Shown piece by piece: positions 1 to 8,252 of a DNA stretch of 64,000 bases (position 1 is its first letter; each line of letters opens with the position of its first letter). The notes under the pieces were generated by a model. That model was given only the letters and a program-made list of their open reading frames with translations, searched no databases and was not told the origin of the DNA. The position numbers were made by a program, and so were the translations under genes. The stretch lies in the NCBI RefSeq assembly GCF_009696675.1, contig NZ_VULN01000006.1, positions 1 through 64,000 of the forward strand, written 5' to 3'. The stretch comes from Acidaminococcus fermentans (GTDB taxonomy: Bacteria; Bacillota; Negativicutes; Acidaminococcales; Acidaminococcaceae).

Positions 1-24
1 TCTCTGTTCTTTTGTGTACTTCAC
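1..24 (-). CDS. Start of an unidentified protein, cut by the window edge
   Basis: A GTG codon on the minus strand at 22-24 has a strong ribosome binding site (GGAGG at 31-35, 6 nt away) and opens a frame reading (M)KYTKEQR to the window edge. Eight residues cannot identify a family. The same kind of N-terminus is common in helix-turn-helix OrfA proteins of IS3-type elements, which is only a suggestion. Bases 25-186 hold no other gene that I can support. Confidence 0.35.
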
Positions 25-186
25 GGCAAACCTCCTGTCCTGTGAGGGAGAATTTCTGTCCGATAATTAATTTCGTACTATCCGTACAGTATACACCGTA
101 TGTCCAAAAATTACCCCCTCCGTGTCCAATTTTAGTTTACCACTTCAGCCAGTCCCCCAAAAAATTCATCAGGGACCATACGTAAA

Positions 187-212
187 GGGGGTGTGAAAAA
201 ATTCACACCCCC
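187..212 (-). terminator. Hairpin after the LarA-like gene
   Basis: A perfect 11-bp stem (GGGGGTGTGAA) with a 4-nt A loop lies 5 bp beyond the stop of the 218-1486 gene. The identical 26-nt hairpin recurs at 47146-47171. The T-run on the minus strand is short, so termination is likely but not certain. Confidence 0.6.
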
Positions 213-217
213 CTTTT

Positions 218-1486
218 CTATTCTTCCAGCATCAATGTTCCGGACCCATCAAAATGCACCTTCTGATACGTTCCGGCCAGTTCTCCCTTATGAGGATCCA
301 GATTTTCCGCCAGCGCTCTGGTGGCCCAGATATGCCGCAGATCCCCGCTGCTGTTGATGATGCACAGTTTCAAATCTTCCGGAGCGATCCGTCCCGCTGC
401 CTTGATGCAGGCTTTGAACACCAGCTCATCCGTATCCATGGTAGGCGGGATCCGGGCCGTAAAGGGCTTCATGCCAGTCAAAGCATTCACCACCGTCATT
501 TTTTCATCCACGGCATCCCGCAGTCGCCGGCTGATGAAATCTCCCATGCCGATGCCGTTCCCGTTGCCTTCCGATTTGGCCGTGAGAGACAGGATTCCCA
601 GTTCCGTTACATCCGGACCCACATTGGGCCGGTTGTTGATGGGCCGGCCCACCACCGCCGGGTCCATCCCTGTACCGGAGATTTCCTTTCCCAGTTTCCG
701 GCAGATCAGCACATCCATATGTGCAAAAGGGATCCGGGGAACCATGGCTTTGGCCCGTTCCAAAATTTTCGGTTCTTCCTCCCTGATTTCTTCTTTTTTC
801 AGCACATACACATCTGCCAGCTGGTCATACCCGTTTTCAATGACGGCAATGCCGCCCACCACTTTGGCATGGTCCAGTGCCGTCAGGCCCACCCGGGCCA
901 TGTTGTCATTCAGGTAGTCCGTACCCAGGCTGTGGGTCATGGCGGCCCCCACATGCTTGGCCAGTCCGATGGCCAGCATCTTTACCAGCCCGCTCTGGTA
1001 CCGGCCATAAATGGAGGTATGGGTCTTCACCCGGTTCAACAGCAGGATACCATCCGCTTCCCAGGCATTTTTATCCAGGTACACCGGCAGGTCCAGTTCC
1101 GTCCGGGCGATTTCCACCACTTCCATACTGGAAACGATTGGGGCTCCCACACTTTCTTCCGTAATCCCCAGATTCCGCAGTACTTCCACCTGGCCTTCCG
1201 CCGTTGCACCCCCGTGGCTGCCCATGGCCGGCACGATAAAAGGCACGGCACCCATTTCCTTCAGATACCGGACGGCCGCCCGCATCAAAGGCACATAATC
1301 CGCAATTCCCCGGCTTCCCCCTGTGATGGCAATCCGCTGTCCCGGGAGAACTGGCAGATTTTTGGCCCGCAGCCGTGCCAACAGAGTTTCCTCCGGATTT
1401 TCCAACCGTGTCCGGTCAAAGATGGTCCGGATTTTCACCACCTCCGGGATTTCATATCCCTGCAGCATTTCTTCCAGTGAACTCAT
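218..1486 (-). CDS. LarA-like (DUF2088) 2-hydroxyacid racemase/epimerase family protein
   Basis: The 422-residue product resembles the nickel-pincer lactate racemase (LarA) superfamily. Recognisable stretches are PAMGSHGGAT near residue 90 and LLNRVKTHTSIYGRYQSG near residue 150, with conserved His and Lys of the kind that hold the pincer cofactor. Characterised relatives racemise lactate, malate or other 2-hydroxyacids, and one branch epimerises gluconate, so the substrate is open. ATG at 1486 is chosen because GGAGGAGGAATT lies just upstream; the frame stays open another 50 codons without a better start. It has no signal peptide. The LarB/LarC/LarE maturation genes the cofactor needs are not in this window. 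It appears monocistronic and ends at a hairpin. Confidence 0.75.
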   Translation of the reverse strand: MSSLEEMLQGYEIPEVVKIRTIFDRTRLENPEETLLARLRAKNLPVLPGQRIAITGGSRGIADYVPLMRAAVRYLKEMGAVPFIVPAMGSHGGATAEGQVEVLRNLGITEESVGAPIVSSMEVVEIARTELDLPVYLDKNAWEADGILLLNRVKTHTSIYGRYQSGLVKMLAIGLAKHVGAAMTHSLGTDYLNDNMARVGLTALDHAKVVGGIAVIENGYDQLADVYVLKKEEIREEEPKILERAKAMVPRIPFAHMDVLICRKLGKEISGTGMDPAVVGRPINNRPNVGPDVTELGILSLTAKSEGNGNGIGMGDFISRRLRDAVDEKMTVVNALTGMKPFTARIPPTMDTDELVFKACIKAAGRIAPEDLKLCIINSSGDLRHIWATRALAENLDPHKGELAGTYQKVHFDGSGTLMLEE

Positions 1487-1684
1487 GGCAATTCCTCCTC
1501 CCTGCCAAATTCCGATTCCACAGCAGGTCCAGTATATCATGGAAGAATTTTCCGAAATTACTGTCACAGGCAAAAATCCTGACAAATCGTGCAGAAGAAA
1601 ACGGTGAAAGCAGCCAGTCCCCTGATGTGACCCCAAAAAGTTAGACCTTAGTAACGAGATGGTTTTTACTGTCTCGTTACTTTT

Positions 1685-1893
1685 TTATGCTGCCTGCAAA
1701 GGAAGCCTGTATTGAACAGGACTTTTCCAGCCCAGTCACCGGTCATGCGCCGATATCCATAATCTTTATGCTGGCTGCGGATTTCCTGTATTTTGTCCTC
1801 TACTTCCTGGTCTGGATTCACGCGGTCAAACCGTTTCTGCCAGTACATATAGGTCGCTTTAGGCATTTGAGTATAGGAAAGAAGGTCTTTCAA
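1685..1893 (-). pseudogene. IS3-family transposase OrfB, internally deleted
   Basis: The 5' part reads KDLLSYTQMPKATYMYWQKR and continues to YGYRRMTG, the N-terminal helix-turn-helix region of IS3 OrfB (HTH_21). After that the frame is wrong. In a shifted minus-strand frame the last 16 codons read LGWKSPVQYRLPLQAA and end at a TAA at 1685-1687, which is the usual extreme C-terminus of OrfB. About 200 residues between the two ends, including the whole DDE integrase core, are missing. This is direct sequence evidence of an internal deletion. Confidence 0.85.
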
Positions 1894-2469
1894 TTTGAAT
1901 GATCTTCGGAGACTGGAGATGATTTTCGCAACTCTCTCATTTTTGCTTCGTCCTCTAAACGCAGTCTCCTCAGTTCTTTTAAAAAAGCATTCTCTATACG
2001 GAGTTTAAGATTTTCATCCTCTAACTCCTGGACATGTTCCACACTGATGTCGACCATCGGCTGCTGAACCTGGGGATCTGTTTTTTTTTGTTTTAGATTT
2101 TTTCAAAGTTCTCTTCCTGCCTTTTTTATGTGACCGTAACGCTTCCGGCCCCGCAATCTTGAATTCGTTGACCCATCTGGCAATCATGGATGGATTATTG
2201 ATTCCTACTTGAATTGCCAGTTCCTGATATGAGATTTCATTTGTTAAGTAAGACTCTACCACAGAAAGTTTTTCTTTGAAAGAGTATATTTTTTGAGAGC
2301 GGGATCTCTTCAGTCCATTATCTCCAAATGCCTTGTAAGCAGCAACCCACTTTAGCAGCTGGCTACTGCTTGTCGTCCCATATTTACGTGAAATAGAAAT
2401 ACACCCTTCGTCACTGTTCAAATATTCCAGTACTATTTTTTTCTTAAATTCATAGCTGTGTTTTGCCAT
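1890..2469 (-). pseudogene. IS3-family transposase OrfA, frameshifted
   Basis: The intact part (151 codons from 2469) carries two helix-turn-helix repeats typical of IS150-group OrfA, starting MAKHSYEFKKKIVLEYL. At an A9 run (T9 on the plus strand, 2081-2089) the frame turns to nonsense and stops at 2014. Reading one base shifted from that run restores a leucine-zipper-like tail (HVQELEDENLKLRIENAFLK) that ends at 1890-1892, where orfB begins. A single-base gain in the homopolymer is the simplest explanation; transcriptional slippage could in principle rescue it. Confidence 0.8.
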
Positions 2470-2476
2470 AAAAAAC

Positions 2477-2519
2477 TGCCCCCCAATTGTTAGATTTTTG
2501 GTCTAACAATTGGGGGGCA
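2477..2519. other. Palindrome forming one end of the IS element
   Basis: The terminal repeat is present as a near-perfect inverted pair (2477-2494 and 2502-2519) with a 7-nt loop, immediately upstream of orfA. As RNA it would be an 18-bp hairpin. Such structures at IS ends can block transcription entering from outside, which is inference here. Confidence 0.6.
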
Positions 2520-2648
2520 GCTCACAACAGCTCCTTTTTGAATATATGCCCCCTGGGCGGCCGGGACGGGCGGGCCTGCGGGTTTTACAAGTTCAGAAGT
2601 ATCTGCCCCCGGCAGATGGTGTCCAGCAGAGTTTACTGCCAGCAAAGG

Positions 2649-2689
2649 AACAACGCCCGGTCTGCCAAACAGGCATACCGGGCGTTGTT
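2649..2689. terminator. Hairpin after the C26 hydrolase gene
   Basis: Arms AACAACGCCCGGT and ACCGGGCGTTGTT pair perfectly over 13 bp. The hairpin lies 10 bp past the stop of the minus-strand gene. The downstream T-run is on the plus-strand side (CTATTTTTT), so direction is uncertain. Bases 2520-2648 between the IS and this hairpin hold only a GC-rich fragment resembling the dispersed repeats at 30.7 and 33.9 kb. Confidence 0.55.
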
Positions 2690-2699
2690 ACTCTATTTT

Positions 2700-3683
2700 T
2701 TACTTCGCAGAAGCTTTCACCAAGGCTTTAAAGAACCCCATGCAGATTTCCGTATCGCAGAACTTTTCCTTGTCCTTCTTTTTGATCAGCACTTCCGTCA
2801 GATCATTTTCCGGATGGAACTGAAGTCCCACACTGAAGGTGTTGGCGGGGTACTCGATTCCTTCAATCAGGGAAATCCCATTGTCCGTAGTTTCGGCAGT
2901 CTGGATCAGCGCCGTTCCAGCCAGACTTTCAATGTTCTGATGATGCCAGGAGGAGATGTTCTTCAGTTCATCTTTCCCTACAATGGCCCGGAGATGGGAC
3001 TGTACGGGAAGGATCCGTACATCGTGCCGGGTATAATCCCGATTGGGGGTTCCTGGAGGCATCCGATGAAGATTATCATAAGATTTCTTGTGGGCTTTAT
3101 AGTAATCCGGGATGTCCTGCATGAATTTGACCCCGGACACAATGCCCATCATTTGTTCACTGCGGCATACATTCAAAGTAGGGATATTGTTTTTCAGGCA
3201 GTAGGCCTGCAGGGTATAATCCGAAATGTCCCGGGTAGCATTGATCTCTTCCCCATGGTTCTTTTCCTTTTCCGGATGTTTGTAAAGAGAAGGGCTGATA
3301 TCCTCTCCCCCTGTTCCAAATACCCCATCGATGCCCTGCATCACGGTGGCAATATTGGTGTTCCCGAAGTTCTGGTCTTTGATTTTGTCCGCATATTTCT
3401 GTTTCAGCATTCCCGACGGTTCCAGACAGGTCTTGTCCACCGCACCGTTTTTATCATACTGAACATCCGAGCTTTTGATCTGCCCCAGTTCCACCGAAAT
3501 CCCTCCGGCCATTTCAATGATTTTCTTGATGGGAGCATAGTCGCTTTCCTGATCCGCACTTTCCCAGGAAATCCCGATGACGGGTTTGCCGCCTACCATG
3601 GCCTCCGCCCTGTATCCCAGGCCCAGTGCCATTCCCAAAGACAATGCTGTAACCGCCGCAATCCGACCAAACTTCTTGAACAT
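2700..3683 (-). CDS. Secreted peptidase C26 / gamma-glutamyl hydrolase-like glutamine amidotransferase-fold protein
   Basis: The protein starts with a signal peptide (MFKKFGRIAAVTALSLGMAL, predicted cleavage after AEA), so it should act in the periplasm. The rest is a PuuD-type class I amidotransferase fold (C26): GVFGTGGEDISPSLY near residue 125, nucleophile region LNVCRSEQ (Cys near 173) and GLQFHPE (His near 290, Glu near 292). Relatives hydrolyse gamma-glutamyl bonds such as gamma-glutamyl-GABA. The nucleophile elbow is odd: the usual G-x-C-x-G is N-V-C-R-S. Start is ambiguous: GTG at 3692 sits too close to AAAGGA, so ATG at 3683 is preferred. Neighbouring GGT genes suggest a shared gamma-glutamyl theme. 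Confidence 0.8.
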   Translation of the reverse strand: MFKKFGRIAAVTALSLGMALGLGYRAEAMVGGKPVIGISWESADQESDYAPIKKIIEMAGGISVELGQIKSSDVQYDKNGAVDKTCLEPSGMLKQKYADKIKDQNFGNTNIATVMQGIDGVFGTGGEDISPSLYKHPEKEKNHGEEINATRDISDYTLQAYCLKNNIPTLNVCRSEQMMGIVSGVKFMQDIPDYYKAHKKSYDNLHRMPPGTPNRDYTRHDVRILPVQSHLRAIVGKDELKNISSWHHQNIESLAGTALIQTAETTDNGISLIEGIEYPANTFSVGLQFHPENDLTEVLIKKKDKEKFCDTEICMGFFKALVKASAK

Positions 3684-3864
3684 CCACTTCACATCCTTTC
3701 GAAGATATATATTGTCAGTGTATTATGAATATTTTGTTCTGTCAATTGATTTACCCTATTTCAGCTCTGCTATTGATTCTTTTCATGATTCAGAAAATGA
3801 GAATGAAAAAATACGATACTTGTCTTTATGATTGTTTTCAGCTCTGTCTTTCCACTTACCCACC

Positions 3865-4704
3865 TTACTTTTTGACAGGTTCCCCTTTCCGGACCATTTC
3901 CTGGATTTGCTTCACAAAGGCAGCCGGCGTCGTGCCCATGTATTCCTTGAATACTTTGGTAAAATAACTCTGGTCGTAATACCCACAGGCCTGGGCCGCC
4001 TCTGCCAGCGAGCAAAAGGGATTTTCCAACAGCCGCCGCAGCACGCTCTGGAAACGGATGTTGTTCAGTGCGGTCTTGGGGGCCAGTCCCACATGTTCCA
4101 GCATAACCCGCTGGAGATAGCGGGCACTGTACCCCGTATCTTTTTCCAGTTGGGCAATCTGCAGAGAACCGTGCTTCTGCAGGGCATCTTTCATCAGATA
4201 CTGGACCAATCCGTCACTGGTGTCCCGCAGTTTCCGGTTTTTCCACTCTTCAATAAACCGTCTGATGATTGCCATTTGGTTTTCAAACCCTTCTGCCGTC
4301 GCAATTTCTTCCGGCACGGTCCCCACCCTGATAAAATCTTCCAACGGCGCTTCCATATCCGTCACCTCCCGGCTGGGAATTCCAAAAAGACGGGTAAACT
4401 GCCCGGGAAAGAACTGACAGCACAAGGTATGATGGACGCCGTAAAGAGGCACTTTTTTGCTTTTGTTCAGCAGCCCGCAGATCATAGCCTGGGGTTTCTC
4501 CTTTTCCAAAGAGAACATAATACCCAGCAGTCCGATTCCCGGTACACTGGTCAGCCCATCGGTTTCCTGTCCTGCTGTCAGTTCGTAAGCCACAGCCACC
4601 GGACCTCCAAGTTCCGGATCTGTCAATATGAATCGATTGTTCTTCTCTGCTTCCCAAAAAGGCTGTACCGATAAAATTTTCGCATATTTTTCCGTTTCTT
4701 CCAT
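3865..4704 (-). CDS. AraC-family transcriptional regulator
   Basis: The 279-residue protein has a ligand-sensing N-terminal part of about 170 residues and a C-terminal double helix-turn-helix of the AraC type (LEKDTGYSARYLQRVMLEHVG followed by LAEAAQACGYYDQSYFTKVF). ATG at 4704 follows AAGGGGAAG; a TTG 15 codons earlier lacks this. It is divergent from the sodium:solute symporter gene at 4911 with an AT-rich 206-bp spacer, so it probably controls the 4911-8027 transporter/GGT pair. The effector is unknown. Confidence 0.85.
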   Translation of the reverse strand: MEETEKYAKILSVQPFWEAEKNNRFILTDPELGGPVAVAYELTAGQETDGLTSVPGIGLLGIMFSLEKEKPQAMICGLLNKSKKVPLYGVHHTLCCQFFPGQFTRLFGIPSREVTDMEAPLEDFIRVGTVPEEIATAEGFENQMAIIRRFIEEWKNRKLRDTSDGLVQYLMKDALQKHGSLQIAQLEKDTGYSARYLQRVMLEHVGLAPKTALNNIRFQSVLRRLLENPFCSLAEAAQACGYYDQSYFTKVFKEYMGTTPAAFVKQIQEMVRKGEPVKK

Positions 4705-4910
4705 ATTGCTTCCCCTTGTTCCCTGCAGATCAGTTCCGATTTTTACCAAATCAGTTTCCGAAAATTCCTATATCAACATAGCATAAATATAATACGATAC
4801 TAACAAAAGAGCAAATAAAATATTGTATTTATCAGTAAAATGGCTTATTTTCTTACTTTTCTATTCTTATTTCTACCGTAAATTTCATGCAGAAAGAAAG
4901 GAGTCTCACC

Positions 4911-6272
4911 ATGCTGCTGGCTAGTTGGATCATCACATTTCTCCTTATCATCGGTTTTGGCATCTATGCCGGGACGCGGATCACAAAATCCGATCAGTGG
5001 AACGGCAGTGACCGTTCCATGGGGATTTTCTCTGTCGGTGCCATGCTAGGTGCCTGGCAGATCGGAGGCATGAGCATTGTGGGTGCCGCTCAAAATAGGT
5101 ACACCATGGGTATTGCTGGCTGCTGGTACTCCATTGCCGGCGGAGTCTATTTCCTTCTGATGGCCGCTCTGGCCAAACCCATGCGGAAATACATGAAGGC
5201 AAGCTCTCTGCCCGTGTTCCTGGAAAGCCGTTATGGTCCTTCTGTTTCAAAAGTCCAGGCCTATATCTGGATCGTCTTTGGGATTCTCTACGTCCCTATC
5301 CAGCTGAAGACCGTCGCCTCTGTAATCCAGATGGTCCTGCCCGGCATCAGCCTTGATCTGGCCATGTTTGTGGGCGTCACCATTGCAGCAGCCTATACAG
5401 GATTTGCCGGCATGAAAGGTTCTGACATAATCGGACGTATTGTCTGCATCGCCACCTATGTGCTCCTGATCGGTTTCGTCTATCAGAATCTGGATGCCAT
5501 GGGCGGCTACAGCGGTCTGCTGACCCGTCTTCCCTCTGGTTACAACAACCTGACGGCCATGCCTGTCCAGCAGATTGTTGCCTGGGCAGTGGGTGGGGCC
5601 CTGACCACCATCGTCAGCCAAGCGGCCCTGCAACCCATGTTTGCTGCACGAAGCGACCATGCAGCCACCTGGGGCTGCATCCTGGGGTATGTGATTGCCG
5701 CTCCCATCTGCATTCTTACCGCCATTATCGGCATGATGGCCAAAGCCAACACCAGTGCCTTGGGAGACGGGGCCAGTGCCTTTGCCTGGAGTATCGCTCA
5801 CTTGTCCCAGCCGTTGGTGGCAGGGATCATCTTCGCCGTCATTACCATGATTGTCGCTGCCACCATGGCCACCATGATGATGGCCACCGGCACGGTCATT
5901 TCCAATGTGTATTCCAAACAAATCAATCCCCAGGCATCCGATACGACAGTCCTGAAAGTATCCCGCTGGGGCACCATCGCCGTTGCCTACATCTCCCTGG
6001 CCGTAGGTTTCCTGATTCCCTCTGCTCAAATGGTCAATATGTTCCTGACCCTGAACTACCTGGTCTATGCGCCCTTCAGTTTTACTGTCATCGCTGGCCT
6101 GTTCTGGGATAAGGTTACAGCCAAGGCTTCTCTGCTGAGCATTTTTTCCGGTATTATCATTGCCCTGTTCTGGATTTTCGCCGGTCTGAACGGTAGGATC
6201 AATGTGGTGTATCCCACCATTGCTGTCAGTTATCTGGTTGGTTATGTGGCAACAAAAAGCAGTGCGCACTGA
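4911..6272 (+). CDS. Sodium:solute symporter (SSS family)
   Basis: A 453-residue integral membrane protein with about 12-13 hydrophobic segments and SSS-family features: N-terminal GFGIYAGTRI, then GAMLGAWQIGGMSIVGAAQN and WYSIAGGVYFLLMAAL. Transport should be sodium-coupled; the substrate is not evident. ATG at 4911 follows AAAGGAGTCTCACC; an ATG 8 codons earlier lacks a site. It lies 30 bp upstream of a GGT gene in the same direction, and a paralog at 9965-11338 is also paired with a GGT. I infer that it imports a gamma-glutamyl compound or an uptake-linked amino acid. Confidence 0.85.
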   Translation: MLLASWIITFLLIIGFGIYAGTRITKSDQWNGSDRSMGIFSVGAMLGAWQIGGMSIVGAAQNRYTMGIAGCWYSIAGGVYFLLMAALAKPMRKYMKASSLPVFLESRYGPSVSKVQAYIWIVFGILYVPIQLKTVASVIQMVLPGISLDLAMFVGVTIAAAYTGFAGMKGSDIIGRIVCIATYVLLIGFVYQNLDAMGGYSGLLTRLPSGYNNLTAMPVQQIVAWAVGGALTTIVSQAALQPMFAARSDHAATWGCILGYVIAAPICILTAIIGMMAKANTSALGDGASAFAWSIAHLSQPLVAGIIFAVITMIVAATMATMMMATGTVISNVYSKQINPQASDTTVLKVSRWGTIAVAYISLAVGFLIPSAQMVNMFLTLNYLVYAPFSFTVIAGLFWDKVTAKASLLSIFSGIIIALFWIFAGLNGRINVVYPTIAVSYLVGYVATKSSAH

Positions 6273-6302
6273 CTGTTCTGTTTTCTGAAGGAGGTCTTTC
6301 TT

Positions 6303-8027
6303 ATGCCCAATCATCCTTATCTTGGCTATCAGCTGAATGATATCTTCTATTATCGGCCCTATCCCTATGGGAACCAGGGCGCCGTTTCCTCCAACAGTCC
6401 CTATGCCACCGCCGCCGGACTGGAGATCCTGAAAAAAGGCGGCAATGTATTTGATGCAGCCTGTGCCGTTTCTCTGACCCTTGGGCTTGTCGGTCCCTAC
6501 CACTCCGGCATTGGCGGTGGCTGTTTCTACGTTTTCTACCATAAGGGCAGCAACCGGTTCTACTGCTGTGATGCTCGGGGAGTAGCCCCCATACATGCTT
6601 CTGAGGATATGTTCCTGGATGCCGACGGTAATGTGGATCTGAGCCTGACTGAATTCTCCGGCCGTTCCACCGCTGTCCCGGCTCTTTACCGGGCCCTGGA
6701 TGGGATCCTGCAAAAGTATGGGACCATGAGCTGGGAAGAAGTCTCCGCACCGGCTATCAATCTGGCTCGAAAAGGATTCTGTTGCGGTTTCCCCTATGCC
6801 CGGATCTCCGATACTCCGGAAGCGGAACACAACCGGGATGCCTATGAAGGGTTCAGTAAGTACTATCTCCACAATGGGAAGCCCCGGATCTATGGAGAAA
6901 AAATCACCAACCCGGATCTGGCCGACACCATGGAACAGGTTGCCCAAAAAGGCGTTGACTGGTTTTACACCGGGCCCATCGCTGATGAAATCATCCATTA
7001 TGTGCAGAAAAACAAAGGCGTTATGGTCAAAGATGACCTGGTCAACTGCCGTCCCAAGGCCCGTACGCCTGTACGGGGGACCTTCCGGGGATATGACATC
7101 ATCTCTATGGCACCTCCATCCTCCGGCGGCACCCACGTAATCCAGATGCTGAATATCCTGGAAAATTTTGATCTGAAAGCCATGGGATACCATTCAGCGG
7201 CTGCCACCCATGTAATTGCTGAGACCATGAAGATGATGTTTGCAGACCGCTCCGTGGCAATGGGCGATCCCGACTTTGTGAAGATCCAGCTGGACAAACT
7301 GCTTTCCAAAGAATATGCTGCCCAACTGGCCAAAAAGATCGATATGGACCAAGCCCAGGAATTCGCTCCCACTGAAGGCATTGAGGCAAAATCCTATCCG
7401 GGCTGTACCACCAGTTTTTCCATTATGGACCGGTACGGAAACGTATTTGCCCAGACCCAGACCATCCGCAACTGGTGGGGCTGCGGAGTAGTGATTCCCC
7501 ATCGGGGCTTTATCATGAACAATGCCATGGCTGATTTCAGTCCCAAGGCCGGGGTCCGGACCACCCAGGGCTTGGCCTATGGAGAAGCCAACTCCGTCCA
7601 GCCTGGAAAGACACCTCTGTCCAGCATGTGCCCCACCCTTGTATTCAAAGCAGGGAAGCCTGTACTGGCCGTAGGCTGCGCCGGCGGTCCCCGGATCATC
7701 ACCAGCGTGCTCCAAATGATTCTCAACACCCTGGAATATGGCAGGATGATGGAACCGGCTGTCCGCACTCCCTTCATGTGCTGTCTCACAAAGGAACAGG
7801 GGCTGGAACTGGAAGACGGTTTTTCTCCTGACACGGTTGCTCTTCTGGAAAAGAAAGGACACAAAGTCATTATGCCCCCCAATGTAGGCGTCATGTCCTG
7901 CATGCCCAACGGCATCATGTACAAAGACGGTCTGTTCTATCCAGCCGGGACCAACCGGGTAGACGGCGGCGGCGGTGTTCTGACAGAAGACGGCTCCATC
8001 GGAATTGACGGATTGTGTTTTAAATAA
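6303..8027 (+). CDS. Gamma-glutamyltransferase family protein, no signal peptide
   Basis: The 574-residue protein matches the Ntn-hydrolase GGT family: ALEILKKGG-type start (AAGLEILKKGGNVFDAACAV), HSGIGGGCF, and the autoprocessing site GCTTSFSIMD with candidate catalytic Thr369. The C-terminal half has GKTPLSSMCPTLVF and AGGPRIITSV, as in GGT small subunits. GGTs cleave gamma-glutamyl amides such as glutathione and transfer or hydrolyse the glutamyl group. Most known ones are exported; this one has no signal sequence and should be cytoplasmic. GAAGGAGGT precedes the ATG. It follows the symporter by 30 bp and ends at a strong bidirectional terminator. Confidence 0.85.
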   Translation: MPNHPYLGYQLNDIFYYRPYPYGNQGAVSSNSPYATAAGLEILKKGGNVFDAACAVSLTLGLVGPYHSGIGGGCFYVFYHKGSNRFYCCDARGVAPIHASEDMFLDADGNVDLSLTEFSGRSTAVPALYRALDGILQKYGTMSWEEVSAPAINLARKGFCCGFPYARISDTPEAEHNRDAYEGFSKYYLHNGKPRIYGEKITNPDLADTMEQVAQKGVDWFYTGPIADEIIHYVQKNKGVMVKDDLVNCRPKARTPVRGTFRGYDIISMAPPSSGGTHVIQMLNILENFDLKAMGYHSAAATHVIAETMKMMFADRSVAMGDPDFVKIQLDKLLSKEYAAQLAKKIDMDQAQEFAPTEGIEAKSYPGCTTSFSIMDRYGNVFAQTQTIRNWWGCGVVIPHRGFIMNNAMADFSPKAGVRTTQGLAYGEANSVQPGKTPLSSMCPTLVFKAGKPVLAVGCAGGPRIITSVLQMILNTLEYGRMMEPAVRTPFMCCLTKEQGLELEDGFSPDTVALLEKKGHKVIMPPNVGVMSCMPNGIMYKDGLFYPAGTNRVDGGGGVLTEDGSIGIDGLCFK

Positions 8028-8032
8028 AAAAG

Positions 8033-8069
8033 AAAAACAAGGGCACTTGAACCTCTGCCCTTGTTTTTT
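8033..8069. terminator. Bidirectional rho-independent terminator
   Basis: A-run, stem AACAAGGGCA / TGCCCTTGTT and a T-run follow directly after the GGT stop at 8027. The element reads as a terminator from both sides and separates two convergent transporter/GGT pairs. Confidence 0.85.
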
Positions 8070-8192
8070 TACGGATGAAAAGGCTCTCCATCTTGCATTA
8101 GTAGAAAATCCCTGCAGGGTATATGGGTTTAAAAATAACGACTGAAAGTAAATATACCGTCTGTTCCTCTTAATTATTATAATAAGACTTGG

Positions 8193-8226
8193 AAAGGGTG
8201 CTGCTTTGAAATATGCGGCACCCTTT
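8193..8226 (-). terminator. Terminator of the second transporter/GGT operon
   Basis: Stem AAAGGGTGC / GCACCCTTT lies 27 bp beyond the minus-strand GGT stop at 8253. Bases 8070-8192 show no gene. Confidence 0.65.
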
Positions 8227-8252
8227 TGAATCATCAGTGTTGTCTTCCGTCT

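Larger units (their letters stand above)
1628..2519 (-). mobile_element. Degenerate IS3-family insertion sequence (IS150-like)
   Basis: The element is bounded by imperfect terminal inverted repeats: TGACCCCAAAAAGTTAGACC at 1628-1647 and, read inward from the other end, TGCCCCCCAATTGTTAGACC at 2519-2500. Inside are an orfA with a homopolymer frameshift and an orfB that has lost most of its length including the catalytic core. No convincing target-site duplication flanks it. It is dead unless helped in trans. Confidence 0.85.

Noticed and set aside
2014-2469. Programmed frameshift at the A9 run instead of a mutation
   Set aside because: The run lies inside orfA, not at the orfA/orfB junction where IS3 elements shift, and orfB is deleted anyway. 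Transcriptional slippage is not excluded.
5247-7193. Open frame of 648 codons on the minus strand
   Set aside because: It is opposite the symporter and GGT genes, with no family resemblance or ribosome binding site.
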